Assembly (NCBI GenBank): GCA_936450465.1
Contig: OW388299.1
Span: forward strand, 43,411,548 to 43,475,547
Source: Gibbula magus
Taxonomy: Eukaryota > Mollusca > Gastropoda > Trochida > Trochidae
Length of the DNA: 64,000 nucleotides
Direction of reading: 5' to 3'
Made by a program: the position numbers and the translations under genes. Shown here piece by piece: positions 37,791 to 51,209 of the stretch; the stretch's first letter is position 1, and every line of letters begins with the position of its first letter. The notes under the pieces are model-generated. The model searched no databases. It was not told the origin of the DNA and saw only the letters and a list, made by a program, of their open reading frames with translations.

Positions 37791-38699
37791 TACAGCATGA
37801 ACATACTGTTGCTGTGCAATGATAAATATTATGTCATTGGCCACGTGTATGTAGCAGCATATCATTATACGAATAGAATGGAGAGGGGGATTCACAATTG
37901 AGTTTATTATAAAGTGAGGAGAAAATTGTGGAGCTATAATGATACACAGTTATAGACTGGGACAAACCATATGCCTACATGAGGATTTCTTACTAAACGG
38001 TTAGTTAATTATCGAAATGTACTGGATGACAATACTAAACCCATTCCAAATCACTACCATGTGCATGTTTTTGAGGACGGATATAGCAGTGGTTGTTCAG
38101 TCATAAGCAACTGTAGTCGATGCAATGTTCGCCTGGACTATCTCCGGTAACTTCCATTTGATTAATCCGAGCGTAACCCAGCGCAAAAGAGAGGCGAGCG
38201 ATCATCTAAAGAAAACTCCACTCCAAAAGTGAATTGTTAGACTTAATAAAGAGTGAAACTTTCTCGGGCATCGTCCCATCACTTTTATTTGTGCGCGTGA
38301 CAGCTTTTCATTGTTATAGAAACACTAAACCAAGAATTTGCTAAATCATTTTTGTTAACCCCCCCAAAAATATTCGTCCACCAAATATATGGACCTGCAG
38401 CAACGGACGTGCTTCCGTTTTGTATACTTCTAACACCTCATAGCTATACTTTGATGAAAGAAATTAAATACGAGCAAACAACCAAGGCTTAGTTGTGATG
38501 CCAATAATTCCATTCCATCCCTTACTGCCATTACGTAAAAGCCATATACATGTATCCCCTTTAGAGTCAATACCTCCTGAATAAGTGTTTGGTGCAAAGA
38601 CAAAAAAGGCCAACATCTCAAAACATGTTTACCAAGGAATTTTACTAAACGAAATTGATATATTTGACAACTATAATGTCCTTCGGTAAGACCAGTAGT

Positions 38700-41600
38700 C
38701 CACGTTTCAATCAACAAATATACTGACTTAGTCATCAATCAATGACTTACTGCCATCAATTTTGACTCTTATATATACTCATTACGTCATATCCATCTTA
38801 AATATATATGATCTCAATATCAAAACCCAAAGACAAAGAGGACCAAAAACTCTAAATATGTCTACTAATTAAATAATGGGGTTAGCATTCCTGCAAAATG
38901 AGTGCGGAGAATTATTGCTAAATTTAGACTAATGAAGCCCTATGTCAGATTTGAACTCCCATAATGGCCTTCAATAAGACGTCCAACATTCTGTGCCAGT
39001 AGTCCAATTTCGTAGCATATACTTATACTTATATATAGACTTATTCATCAATCAAAGCATATTTGTATCCATAATATTATAATTCCATTCCATGCCTCAC
39101 AAGTATCAATTGAGAATATGATATCCTCTTTCAAGTGTTTTCATCTGGAATAAAAACTGAGGTGAAATCTTCAATAATCCAAAGACAAAGAAGACCAACA
39201 GCTCAAAACGTGTCTAAAACACTTTTGTAAAATGAAATAATAGGGCTCGAGTGAGAACGCCACAACCCTCTTATATTTGTATCGGGAATACCCGTTTCAA
39301 TTTAGACTAATGAAGCCCTATGTCAGATATGAACGTCAGTAATGGCCTTCGATAAGATGTCCAACATTCGGTGTCACTTGTCCAAGTTGCTAACGTCGGT
39401 AGCATATTTGTGATGTCATCATGTCCGTAATTCAATTCCATGCCTCACCATTATCAAACGAGAACCAAGTATCTTCTAAATAAATCTGAGGTGAAACCAA
39501 TCTTAGATAGTTCGAAGGAGAAATAGTATCAATAACTAAAAGCATGTCTATAAATGGACTATTACATGATATATAAGATTTGAGTGAGAACGAAACAAGC
39601 CTGTTATATGTGTATCAGAAATTCCCGTTCAAATTCAACTTCCAAACGCAAGGCAAACCTCTTGTCAGTCTGCATTACTGACTGATTTAAGCCTTGCGGT
39701 ATTTCCCTCGCTTTGTTGTGCCTAGATAGTGAATCGCTGCACCAGAAATGTAAAGTGACCCTGGATTTCTAAGCACAGATTTCTTAAGGAAATACTACAA
39801 GGCCTAAATCAGCCAGTAATGGAGACTGGCAAGAGTTATGCCTTGCATTGGGAAGTTGGTTTAAATTTAGACTAATGAAGTCCTATGGACTTTTATAATG
39901 GCCTTCGAAAAGACATCTAGCATTCTGTGTCAGTAGTCCAAGTTTCTAGCGCCGATAGATCCTGGCATAGTCATCAGTCTACGCATATTTGTGATGTCCG
40001 TAATTCCATTCCACGCCTCACCAGTATCCATTGAGAACCTAATGTTTTTCCCAATACCTTTCCTTCAGACTTAAATATGAGGTGAAACCTTCAATATTCC
40101 AAAGACAAAGAAGATCAACAGCCCAAAACACATCTTAAAAACACCTTTATAAAATAAAATAATATGGTTCGATTGAGAACGTCACAACACTCTAATTTGT
40201 GTACTTGGAATTCTTGTTTAAATTTAGACAAATTAGTTCCTTTGTCAGACATAGATTTCTTAATGACCTTCGATAAGACGTCTAGCATTCTGTGTCAGTA
40301 ATTCAAGTTCCCAGCACCGATAGATACTAGCCTAGTCATCAATCAAAGCATAGTTGTGGTGTCCATAATTCCATTCCACGCCTCAGCAATATCGATAGAG
40401 AACCTTGTATCCTCTTCTAAGTCCTTACCTCAAAACTAAAACCTTAAGGTGAAACCTTCACTTGCCCAAAGACAAATAAGACCAACAGCTCAAAACATGT
40501 CTAAAACACGTGTAAAATGAAATAATAGGATTTGGGTGGGAACGCCACAGCAATCTAATTTGTGTACTGGGAATTCTTGTTTAGATTTACACAAATTAGT
40601 TCCTATGCCAGACATAGACTCCTTAATGACCTTCGATAAGACGTCCAACATTTTGTGTCAATAGTCCAACTTCCCAACACCCATAGATACTAGCCTAGTC
40701 ATCAACCTGGTGCCCGTAATTCCATTCAACGCCTCACCAGTATCGATAGAGAACATTGTATCCTCTTCTAAGTCCTTTCCTCAATACTAAAAACTTCAGG
40801 TGAAACCTTCAATATTCCAAAGACAAAGAAGACCAACAGCTCAAAACATTTCTACAACACATTTGAAAAATGATATAATAGGGTTCGAGTGAGAACTTCA
40901 CAACGCTCTAATTAGTGTACTGGGAATTCCTGTTTTAAATGACAAAATGAAGTCCTATGTCAGATATGGACTTCTATAATGACCTTCGATAAGACGTCCA
41001 ACATTCTGTGTCAGTAGTCCAACTTCCCAACACTCATAGATACTAGCCTAGTCATCAATCTTGTGCCCGTAATTCCATTCAACGCCTCACCAGTATCGAT
41101 AGAGAACCTTATATCCTCCTCCAAGTCCTTTCCTCAAAACTAAAAACTTCAGGTGAAACCTTCAATATTCCAAAGACAAAGAAGACCAACAGCTCAAAAC
41201 ATTTCTACAACACTTTTGAAAAATGATATAATAGGGTTCGAGTGAGAACGTCACAACTCTCTAATTAGTGTACTGGGAATTCCTGTTTTAAATGACAAAA
41301 TGAAGTCCTATGTCAGATATGGACTTCTATAATGACCTTCGATAAGACGTCCGACATTCTGTGTCAGTAGTCCAACTTCCCAACACTCATAGATACTAGC
41401 CTAGTCATCAATCTGGTGCCCGTAATTCCATTCAACGCCTCACCAGTATCAATTTAGAACATAATAACTAAGTCTTTTCCTCCAGACTAAAACATGAGGT
41501 GAAACCTTCAATATTCCAAAGACAAAGAAGACCAACAGCTAAAAACATTTCTAAAACTTTTTTTCAAAATGAAATAATAGGTTTCGAGTGAGAACAGCAC

Positions 41601-43030
41601 AAGACTCTAATATTGGTATAAGAATTCCTGTTTCAATTTAGACTAATGAAGTCCTATGTCAGCTATGGACTCCTATAATGACCTTCGATAAGACGTCCAA
41701 CATTCTGTGTCAGTAGTCCAACTTCCCAGCACCGATAGATACTAGCCTAGTCATTAATCAAAGCATACTTGTGGTGCCCGTAATTCCATTCAACGCATCG
41801 CCAGTATCGATAGAGAACCGTGTATCCTCTTCTAAGTCCTTTCCTCAAAACTAAAACCTTAAGGTGAAACCTTCACTTGCCCAAAGACCAACAACTCAAA
41901 ACATGTCTAAAACACGTGTAAAATGAAATAATAGGGTTTGGGTGGGAACGCCACAGCAATCTAATTTGTGTACTGGGAATTCTTGTTTAAATTTACACAA
42001 ATTAGTTCCTATGCCAGACATAGACTCCTTAATGACCTTCGATAAGACGTCCAACATTTTGTGTCAATAGTCCAACTTCCCAACACCCATAGATACTAGC
42101 CTAGTGATCAATCTGGTGCCCGTAATTCCATTCAACGCCCTCACCAGTATCGATAGAGAACCGTGTATCCTCCTCCAAATCCTTTCCTCAATACTCAAAA
42201 CTTCAGGTGAAACCTTCAATATTCCAAAGACAAAGAAGACCAACAGCTCAAAACATTTCTACAACGTTTTTTTTCAAAATGAAATAATAGGGTTCGAGTG
42301 GGAACGCCACAAGACTCTAATATTGGTATCGGAATTCCTGTTTAAATTTAGACTAATGAAGTCCTATGTCAGCTATGGACTCCTATAATGACCTTCGATA
42401 AGACGTCCAACATTCTGTGTCAGTAGTCCAACTTCCCGGCACCGATAGATACTAGCCCAGTCATCAATCAAAGCATACTTGTGGTGCCCGTAATTCCATT
42501 CCATGTCTCAGCAGTATCAATAGGGAACTTAATAACTAAGTCTTTTCCTCCAGACAAAAATATGAGGTGAAACCTTCAATAGCCTAAAAACAAAAGAAAC
42601 CAACAGCTCTAAACATGTCTGAAAACACTTTTGTAAAATTAAATAATTCGAGCGAGAATACCAAAACACTATTTCCTCTTCTAAGACTTTTGATCCAGAC
42701 TAAAAGCTAAGGCAAACCTTCAAAAGCCCAAAGACAAAGAAGATCAATAGCTCAAAGCATGTCTAAACATACTTTTATAAAATGAAATAACAGCTATAGG
42801 GTTCAAGTGAGAACGCCACAAGACTGTGTAATATGTGTAGTAGGAAGTATAGACTAATCAAGTCCAATGTCAGCTATGGACTCCTATAATGACCTTCGAT
42901 AAGACGTCCAACATTCTGTGTCAGTAGTCCAAGCTCCCAGCACCGATAGTTACTAGCCTAGTCATCAATCAAAGCATACTTGTGGTGCCTGTAATTCCAT
43001 TCCACGCCTCAGCAATATCGATAGAGAGTC
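38700..43030. repeat. Satellite of about 355 bp with higher-order structure
   Basis: About eleven head-to-tail units are marked by CGATAAGACGTCCAACATTC and variants at 38972, 39350, 39906, 40271, 40634, 40987, 41340, 41686, 42040, 42396 and 42897. Spacing is 346-365 bp in the homogeneous middle. A foldback MITE enlarges the third interval. A diverged start may reach back to about 38440. No coding frame persists across units. Confidence 0.92.
39636..39858. mobile_element. Foldback MITE inserted in the 355-bp satellite
   Basis: A 223-bp element with inverted ends CAACTTCC...GGAAGTTG and long imperfect arms (GCAAGGCAAACC; TAAGCCTTGC). It is flanked by GTTCAAATT and GTTTAAATT, a probable 9-bp target duplication. 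It interrupts one satellite unit, so it postdates the array. Related copies are at 24313-24495 and 29650-29830. Confidence 0.8.
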
Positions 43031-43271
43031 TCGCATAGCATGGACTCCCATCTGGCCCTGGTAACGGGTCATTAGTATTTGAAAATGATACTACTTGGGT
43101 GCTATCAAAGGTAGGATGTGAAATCTGTGGATTATGTTACAAATGACTCTGCTTCATGTTAATATGGTCACAACTGATTGTCTATGAAAGTGTTTTTAAC
43201 TGCTGTCCAAGTGAAACACATTGTGAAAAGAATATAAAAAATTATATTATTTTTGAAAATGTATCTCTAGC

Positions 43272-43633
43272 TTAAAGGCACTGTAGCACGTTTTTTCGCT
43301 CAAATAAGTTGTTGAAATGTATTTGAAAAATAATTTCACCAATGGTAAAACATCCTTCTCTCTTCGGAAAATAAAGTTGAAAATGATTGTACATGTTTCG
43401 GTAAAGCCATGGGAAACGTTTTTGTAATATAAAATAATAAATTGTGTTCACAATAAAATGGCCGCCATGCAATTTTTGCTTTATACGCAACATATGTTTT
43501 ACCGCTACAGATAATTGGTTTGTGTAATAAGATGTTTTATCCTCTTAAGTTAGTTTGAATGACATTATCTATCATTATAAATGGGAAATTTGAAAAAATA
43601 AATTTTGCAAAAATCGTGCTACTGCCCCTTTAA
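43272..43633 (+). mobile_element. MITE family A, full copy
   Basis: Full copy with both termini, about 240 bp after the end of the 355-bp satellite. Another copy in the same orientation starts about 100 bp further on. Confidence 0.9.
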
Positions 43634-43737
43634 AACATCCACGTGTTTTATTCACATGAGCTTTGTCTTAGGTACATCACTATGTGCAATTAATATCATG
43701 ACTACCCGTGGTTTTTCTACCTGTATTTCATTTTTAC

Positions 43738-44090
43738 TTAAAGGGGCAGTAGCACGCTTTTTCGCTGAAAAAAGGCGATGAAATGTATTAACGTCACCAA
43801 TAGCAAAACACCCTTCTCTCTTCGGGAAATCAAGTTTTAAAATGTGTACTTGGTTCCGTAAAGCCATGGGAATCGTTTTCGTCATTCGAAATGATAAAAT
43901 ATCTTCACAATAAAATGGCCGCCATGTAATATTTGCTTTATACGCAACACTGTTTTTACCACTACGGATAACTGTTTTGTGTTATAAGATGTTTTACCCT
44001 ATAAAGGTAATATAAATGACTAAACTATCATTATAAATGGGAAATTTGCAAAAATAAAAATTTGCAAAAAACGTGCTTATGTCCCTTTAA
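43738..44090 (+). mobile_element. MITE family A, full copy
   Basis: Second copy in the same orientation; ends TTAAAGGGGCAGTAGCACG and GTCCCTTTAA. A small deletion removes part of the CATTTGAAAAATAATG segment. Confidence 0.9.
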
Positions 44091-44582
44091 CGGTCAGTAT
44101 TGTATTGTATCAGTATGTTTGAAACAATAGTGGGTTTTCTTTCATGTACCTATAATCAACGCAAAATTATGCAAAAGGTAACATATCATAAACGTTTATA
44201 GATCCAACATGAATATACACATCACGATCATCATAATTTGTCTGAATATCAAAAAAGAATATATTATATGTAACAATGTAAAACCTTTCTGTTCATATGA
44301 GTAATATAATATCTGCAAATTCAAACAGGGAGGTTCGGGGGTTTGTAATTATTGCACCCCCACCCACCGCCCTTTGTTATTTCTGTATCAGCCATTGCAA
44401 TATCGAAAATATCTCACAGTTATTTTCAAAATCCCATGATGAGTAGTCCTAACGTTTTGAATCTAAATAAATTCTGTAATGTTTATCAAAATGATGAAAC
44501 GCCTTGAAACAACACTGGAGGGTACTCCTAACTGAAATTCCATAAGGGTACATGTTTTATACTAAAGGTATCTCTATATGCA

Positions 44583-44943
44583 AAAAGGGGTAGTAGCATG
44601 TGGTTTGCAAAATTTATTTCTTCAAATTTCCTATTCATAATCATAGTTTGTGCCGTCTTTATTTACTTTAGAGGGTAAAACATCCTATTACACAAACCAA
44701 TTATCCGTAGTAGTAATACGGTGTTGCGTATAAAGCTAAAATTGCATTGCGGCCATTTTATTGTGAACACATTTTATTATTTCGAATGACAAAAACTATC
44801 CCAAATGGCTTTACTGAGCCATGTTTACTCATGTTTAACTATAGTTTCCGAAGAGAGAAGGGTGTTTTACGATTGGTGAACTTATTTTTCAAATACATTT
44901 CATCGACTTATTTGAGCGAAAAAACGTGCTAATGCCCCTTTAA
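44583..44943 (-). mobile_element. MITE family A, copy with decayed left end
   Basis: Reversed copy. The left terminus reads AAAAAGGGGTAGTAGCATG with the TTAA lost; the right terminus is CGTGCTAATGCCCCTTTAA. Confidence 0.85.
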
Positions 44944-45879
44944 GGGAATGGCCTTAATTCTTCAAACCATAATATATGTTTATCAATTACAGCACACCAC
45001 CTTCAAGTAGCAATACATTAAACAGAGAACACATTGAGCCAGACGTATTTGTGACTATCCCGATCTACAATATGGTTTAGTAGTAATAAACTAAAGTTAT
45101 CGCTCCATGCATCTAGGTTCACTCCCATGCTAGAGATGATTCTATCTCTTACAGTCAAAATATAGGAGTGGAGAAATGCAAAAGCCAAACAACGGTTATC
45201 TGACCGAGTTTCTTTTGACAGGTAAATGAAAAATATTGAAAAATTAACATGGATTCTCGTTGGTTTGATGGCTCGTGGGATGGTCAGGAGAGATAGTAAA
45301 TTATTTGTAAAAACTTCTTTAGAGAAATATAAACGGAGTAAAATGTAGTCGTTGTTGAATTCAGCTTGTTGCTGTTTGGGTGCATACCTTCTACGCAATA
45401 TTGATAAACTGTCGGTGTCAACACCAAAACATGTATGTTTTAACGTTTTGACACTTTGAACAACAAACTGAAAAGCCCGGACACGATTTATAAAAATCTT
45501 GATTTGTATATATTTGCATGTTTGCTACTTTCCATGTTTTAACTTTTTAGTTTACAAATAAAAATGTACATCAATATAAATATTAATTGTTATTGGAATG
45601 GTAAAAAGAAAAACTCGGTCAAAAGAGGAGAAAATAAATTAGTCATATTGACAGGATGCCGCGATAACAAACATGATTGTAATTAACCGTGCCAATGCAA
45701 AACATTCATTTACATGAAAGTCCTTAAACACCACGGATGCAGCTAGGCATACCACTGTACCCTAAGATGTCCACCAACCTAAACAGTTAACAGTTTGGGT
45801 AGATATTTGTCAGGCTGGAAAGGATTGGTCTCAAGACGTGTCTGACAGGAATGACCCCGTAGAGTTTTCAGTGTATTTC

Positions 45880-46770
45880 TATGTGTGTTCGACAAGGTGA
45901 ATCTCTACGACCACATTTATTTATATTTGCATGTGTATCATCTTAGGTTCAAACACATTCAGTTGAGAGAACATATTTCCGTCAACATCCTATCAAGCGA
46001 ATTTCTTTTACCTTTTTCAGAATCTGTTATCTATCCGACCATTTATCAACATATATATCATCTGAGTTTTAAACAACTTTAGTTGAGAGAAGATTTTTCG
46101 GTAAACATGCTTACAAGCTCATTTCTTTTTTCAACAATCAGAATCTGTTTGAATTCCCCAAATGGATACGACAAAGTGAATCTTTCCGACCACACTTATT
46201 CACTTGTATATCATCTGTGTTTCAAACAAGTTCAATTGAGAGGATCTGTTTTTCCGTCAAGGTTCAAACATGTTCAGTTCAAAGAACATTTTTCAAAAAC
46301 ATGCTTACAAGACAATTGACTTTTTCAGAATATGTGTATATTCATTTGTGGATACAACAGGGTGAAGCTCTCCGACCACACGTATTCACATGTTCATCTG
46401 AGGTTCGAACAAGTTCAGTTGGGAGATAAAAATCGTAAACATGCTTACAAGATAATTTCTTTAACATTTTTGGCAGAATATGAGTTTATTCCTATGTGGA
46501 TACGACAGGGTGAAGCTCTCCGACTCTCCGACCACACTTATTCATTATCAGGGTTTAGTAATGCTAAAATAGCCATAGGTGCCATACATTTGGACATTGG
46601 ACTAATACTAAGATAAAGTTAAGATCCTAGCACTAAGGGAGCTTTGAGAATATGAGTCTTGTGTGTCACGAGGTTCAAACAAGTTCAGTTGAGATAACAT
46701 TTCTCCGTGGACATGATTCAAGCTAATTTCTTTAACTTTTTCAGAACCTCTTGCCTGCCTACACGACAAA
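45880..46770. repeat. Tandem array of about 150 bp units
   Basis: Five or six diverged units share GACAAGGTGAATCTCT, CCGACCACA-TTATTC, GGTTCAAACA-GTTCAGTTGA and TTTCTTTAACTTTTTCAGAA. Overlapping open frames here follow from the repeat. Confidence 0.85.
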
Positions 46771-47927
46771 CCGGTTTAAAGGTCAATCTAATTACGTTAA
46801 AAGAGTTTATGTTACATCACGTTTGACAAAATACTGATAACCTTTCGAAAGTCGAAATGCATGTTTGGAAAAAAATCAATTTGAAGGAATCGTACAACTT
46901 TCGAGCTATTTTCGATAACATTTTCAAAGAAGTCGTTCATATCTTGTCATGCAAATTTATGAAATTGATTAGATTACTTATTTTAACATACTCCCGTCTT
47001 GCATGTGAGTTTATCCGTTAATAAACTTGAATTATGGACAGTTAAATATCGACCAGTACATTATATTTTTGAAAATTTATCCGGAATTATTTAATTTCTA
47101 ATCACATTGTAGTGACTTAGGGTTTACATCAGTTCTACAACAATATGAATTTATAAGAAAATATTTTAACACAAAGAGTATTATAAAACAATACAGAGAG
47201 TTACCATTCCGTCATAGATATATGACGTATACATGCACTCTATTTGACCAAGGCGTTGTTTCGTGTAACATGTATGATTATATAAATAAACAATTGGTTA
47301 TCAATCAAATCCAACCACAATGTTAGACTTACACATAGGAAATGTTGCATTAATGGATAACGTGTGTCGACTTATCGAGTAAAACGATGAAGACATCCAT
47401 ACTGATTATCCATCCATCAATAAGCCTAAAGCTACGTGTCTATGTCAGACATAAGCCTATTCATCGTTGATGTTTTATTATCAGTGATAATTTACCGTCA
47501 AAGGGGTGAAGTTCGTTATCAATATTGCATCGAAATACAAAGCCGAATTACTTCGATTTTTAATATGTACAAGCTATCCAATTTAAACAGTGTATTTTTT
47601 CTTCTGAATTCGTTGAGTACTTCAATCACGAGTTATAATATATATAAATATAATATATTTAAGCATATAAACAGATAAACGGTTCATGTAAAAGGTTATT
47701 GTACCCATATTTCCAAAATTCCAGTATATATGCATTCAATCATACAGTGTTCTTTATGTTAACATATGCATGCCAATATCAAATGTTATGATAACTGTTT
47801 GCGTATTAACAAACATTATACACAAAAATGTAACAATATAATTCTTCTGAATGTTGACATATAAAAGCAAATATAACAACCAATATGATATGCTCAAACG
47901 TAAACTATTCGAATATAAACAAATATG

Positions 47928-47963
<36 letters not shown>

Positions 47964-48029
47964 AAGTTCACAATCGGAAGATTGTCTAACTCTCAGGTAG
48001 TAAATATGGAAAAAATAATGGATTTAGAA

Positions 48030-48182
48030 GTAGAAATCATCCATTTTAATGGCGAGCGCTTTCAGCTACACAGCCTCTTCAGGCCATACATAACGGATAA
48101 TACGTTGTCAGGCAACGTCGTCGTGTACATTATGACGTCATTACATTGTTACGTCACAATCTAAGGTAAAGATCTGGACACA
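48030..48182 (-). mobile_element. Probable 3' region of the Penelope-like remnant
   Basis: Directly after the GIY-YIG stop in element orientation comes a less AT-rich segment containing CCTGAAGAGGCTG and AGCTGAAAGCGCTCGCC. This is a pattern I associate with 3' flanks of Penelope-like elements in invertebrates, from memory and unverified. It also carries a TGACGTCA. The boundary near 48030 is approximate. Confidence 0.45.
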
Positions 48183-48560
48183 TCAAGTTTTAGCGTTTAA
48201 CTTTGGTGAAAACATTTGGATAAATCTGCTTTCTTTTGTTTCTAAAAGCTTGTTATTATCAAAATTTAATTTATACATTGGGAAGACAGAAAAATGCCCG
48301 TTTCCACATTCAGCTAAATGTTTACTTAATGGAATAGTACGGTTTTTGGGCTGATTTATGTGGGATCTGTGTAAGTTCATTCGTAATTTCAACTTTAGTT
48401 CTGTCTTCCCAATGTATTTTTCATTACAACCAGTACATATGATGACATATACAACATTTTTGCTGTTACAGTTGAGATTTTGACGAACAGAAAACACTTG
48501 AGTTTCAGTAATCTGTACAGTAGACCCGACAAGAATATTTTTACATGTAAGACAGCGTTG
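48183..48560 (-). pseudogene. Penelope-like element, carboxy-terminal GIY-YIG domain remnant
   Basis: The minus-strand open frame runs from about 48560 to a stop at 48183. It reads RCLTCKNILVGSTV, then VVYVIICTGCNEKYIGKTEL, then R-x4-HRSHI and a terminal KESRFIQMFSPKLN. The Cys-x2-Cys pairs, the degenerate GIY-YIG signature (VYVII followed by KYIGKT) and the conserved Arg and His after it are those of the endonuclease domain at the end of Penelope-like retroelement proteins. No reverse transcriptase is present upstream, where the sequence turns into AT-rich repeats and (TA)n. This is therefore a 5'-truncated remnant. Confidence 0.8.
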
Positions 48561-48653
48561 ATATATATAAATAAAATATAAATAAAAATATAAATAAAAA
48601 TGAGTCGTTTCTCACGTGAAATTAGGTTAGATATAGAAATGATGTTTACTCTT

Positions 48654-48654
<1 letters not shown>

Positions 48655-48702
<48 letters not shown>
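48655..48702. repeat. (TA)n microsatellite
   Basis: About 23 TA units beside the Penelope-like remnant; a second shorter run lies at 47933-47957 on its other side. Confidence 0.95.
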
Positions 48703-48704
<2 letters not shown>

Positions 48705-49069
48705 TTAGTATGAAATTTTCCTAAGTGTCCTAATGAATGGAAATATGATATTATCATAGTAAAAGTCAGCAGTTCGCATATAAACAAATATTCTGTAAGC
48801 ATACTGGCATATGTTATGCGAGCAGATTGACAAGTGTTTATATGTCAATGTGTTACACAGAAGTAAATGTTCACATGTCAATGTGAAGTTATCATGATGT
48901 GAAATGATGCATTTATTAAGATCACATTGCCTCGGGGGCTTCCCCTGTCATGCAAGAGACATGTCTATACATTCATCAGTAGTCACATTATGATAATATC
49001 GTGATCAGAAATGTAACCTATTTACTCTTAAAAGGAATGTTGACAATACATGACAATTAGATGTATGTT

Positions 49070-49490
49070 TATTGTTACCCAGTTGACCTAATTTGTGTCT
49101 TATTGAGTGACAATTCAATTGTTACCATTTTGACACAATGTATGGCTTATTGAATGATAATTCAAGTTTTACCTTGTTGACCGATTTGTGTCTTATTCAA
49201 TGACAATTCAATTGTTACATTGCTGACCGAATTTCTGTCTTATTAAATGACAATTCAAGTGTTACCTTGTTGACATAATTTGTGTTTTATTGAATGAAAA
49301 TTCAATTGTTAACTTGCTGACCTAATTTGTGTCTTATTTAATGACAATTCAATTGTTACCATTGTGACTTAAGTTGTGTCTTATTTAATGACAATTCAAT
49401 TGCTACCTTACGGACCTAATGTGTGTCTTATTTAATGACAATCCAATTCTTACCATGTTGACCTATTTGTGTCTTATTGTCTGACAGATA
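49070..49490. repeat. Tandem array of about 60 bp units
   Basis: Seven or so units of the form AATTTGTGTCTTATT-AATGACAATTCAATTGTTACC-TGTTGACC, with modest divergence. Confidence 0.9.
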
Positions 49491-50862
49491 GGGGGTACAT
49501 GATCTTATAAGATGTTGAGTAACGTACATCACATTTACGTAAATGGCATGTTGATAAACATATGCCAATTAGATTTACATTGACTATCTTATTAACAGTA
49601 AGTCGTGTCCTAATGTTATATGGCTGGCATACATGATAATTACAGGTTATATTACGTATGTAACATATTCTTACATATCACTGAATACCTTCAGGTACAT
49701 TGATTACATCTACATAAATAAATCAATCGCATGTTTACTTATACATGCCCGCTTATTACAAAGCACATGGCTAACTAACAAAATTATTTTCTCTGAATAA
49801 TAATCTCGACATGTAATCAGTAATCAATGTTGAAATTTTTTTTATTGAAGTTTTAACATTTCCTGCCCTTCTGTAATGCAAAATACGCCATTCTCTATAA
49901 CATCTCATTTAATGTTTCAGAAGCGTTTAATTAAATTTGTTAAATTTATATTGATTAATTTCTAAGATATGGTTAATCAAGATCAATGGTATACAGTCAA
50001 ACACGAAATGTACATTTTTAAAACGGGCAAGATGAATACTTACTTCAAAACTCATTACCAAAATTAAATTAAAGGCACATCTCTAGTTCTAGCCCACTAA
50101 GCAATTAAATCAGCTATGAAGACACCATCGAAAAGACATAAACGCCGTCTCCAAGGTACTACTTGTCAAACCAGACATCTTCTAAATGAACAGGTGTTTT
50201 AAATATTCATTTTGTTAGTTTTGTCTTTAAACCCATCGCACTGGGTGCTTGAATTCATTATGTGCTATGGACATAAACATCATCTTTAACATGAAAATCT
50301 CACATTGTAGGTACTTTCATACTGCAAAGGTGTTTCAATGTTCTTGTTGATGGATTTGTCGTTTCGGAGCCACCACACACAAGTTAACGAAAGCCCTTAT
50401 CGTTAAGATGAGTGAGGGCTGATATGGTCTTGTTATGAATCTGATTAAAACGAGAAAACACCTAGGTGCCGATGTATCTTCGGCTGTATCAGGGTTTGGG
50501 GTGAACCTACACTCCTTTGAAGTTTGGGGGCGATTTGTTTGGAAGAAAAAACGAAACCAATTTCGTGTAAATGTAATGTTCATATCTCACGAACCTCTTG
50601 CACTGGTACTAACACGAAACATCAAGAGCTAATATTAATCGTTATCTCGTGTAGAAAAATATAAACATGAAAACATTACTGTGAGGTAAAAAGTTTCGAA
50701 ATGATAAATGGATGAACATCGTTTGATCACTGCTGCTCTTACATCAAGTTTTAATGTTTGTCCATTATTGGAGCGTACTAACCCTGTATACTGGTGAATT
50801 CGAATACGGAACATACCGGTAATACTGTGCTTACTTCACGTATTCTATTATAACGCAATCAC

Positions 50863-51209
50863 TTAAAGGGGCAGTAGCACGATTTTTGGCTCAAATAAGT
50901 TGATGAAATGTTTTTGAAAAATAATGTCACTAATAGTAAAACACCCTTCTCTCTTCAGAAAATGAAGTTATAAAATGATTATACATGGTTCCGTAAAGCC
51001 ATGGGAATCGTTTTTGTCGTTCAGAATAATAAAATGTGTTCACAATAAAATGGCCACCATGCAATTTTTGCTTTATACGCAACACCATTATTACCACTAC
51101 GGATAATTGGTTTGTGTAATAAGATATTTTACCCTTTAAGATAAATATCATTATAAATGGGAAATTTGAAAAAATAAAATTTTCAAAAAACGGGCTTCTG
51201 CCCCTTTAA
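50863..51209 (+). mobile_element. MITE family A, full copy
   Basis: Full copy with termini TTAAAGGGGCAGTAGCACG and GGGCTTCTGCCCCTTTAA. Confidence 0.9.

Noticed and set aside
43652..43885. Several similar 60-90 codon frames at 7692, 12658, 43272, 43652, 44747, 50930 and 56424
   Set aside because: They are the same stretch of MITE family A read in one frame. They are broken in other copies and have no protein features.
45018..45398. A 126-codon minus-strand open frame
   Set aside because: I looked for a retroelement or exon signature and found neither. It lacks recognisable domains and good splice sites, though a decayed element cannot be excluded.
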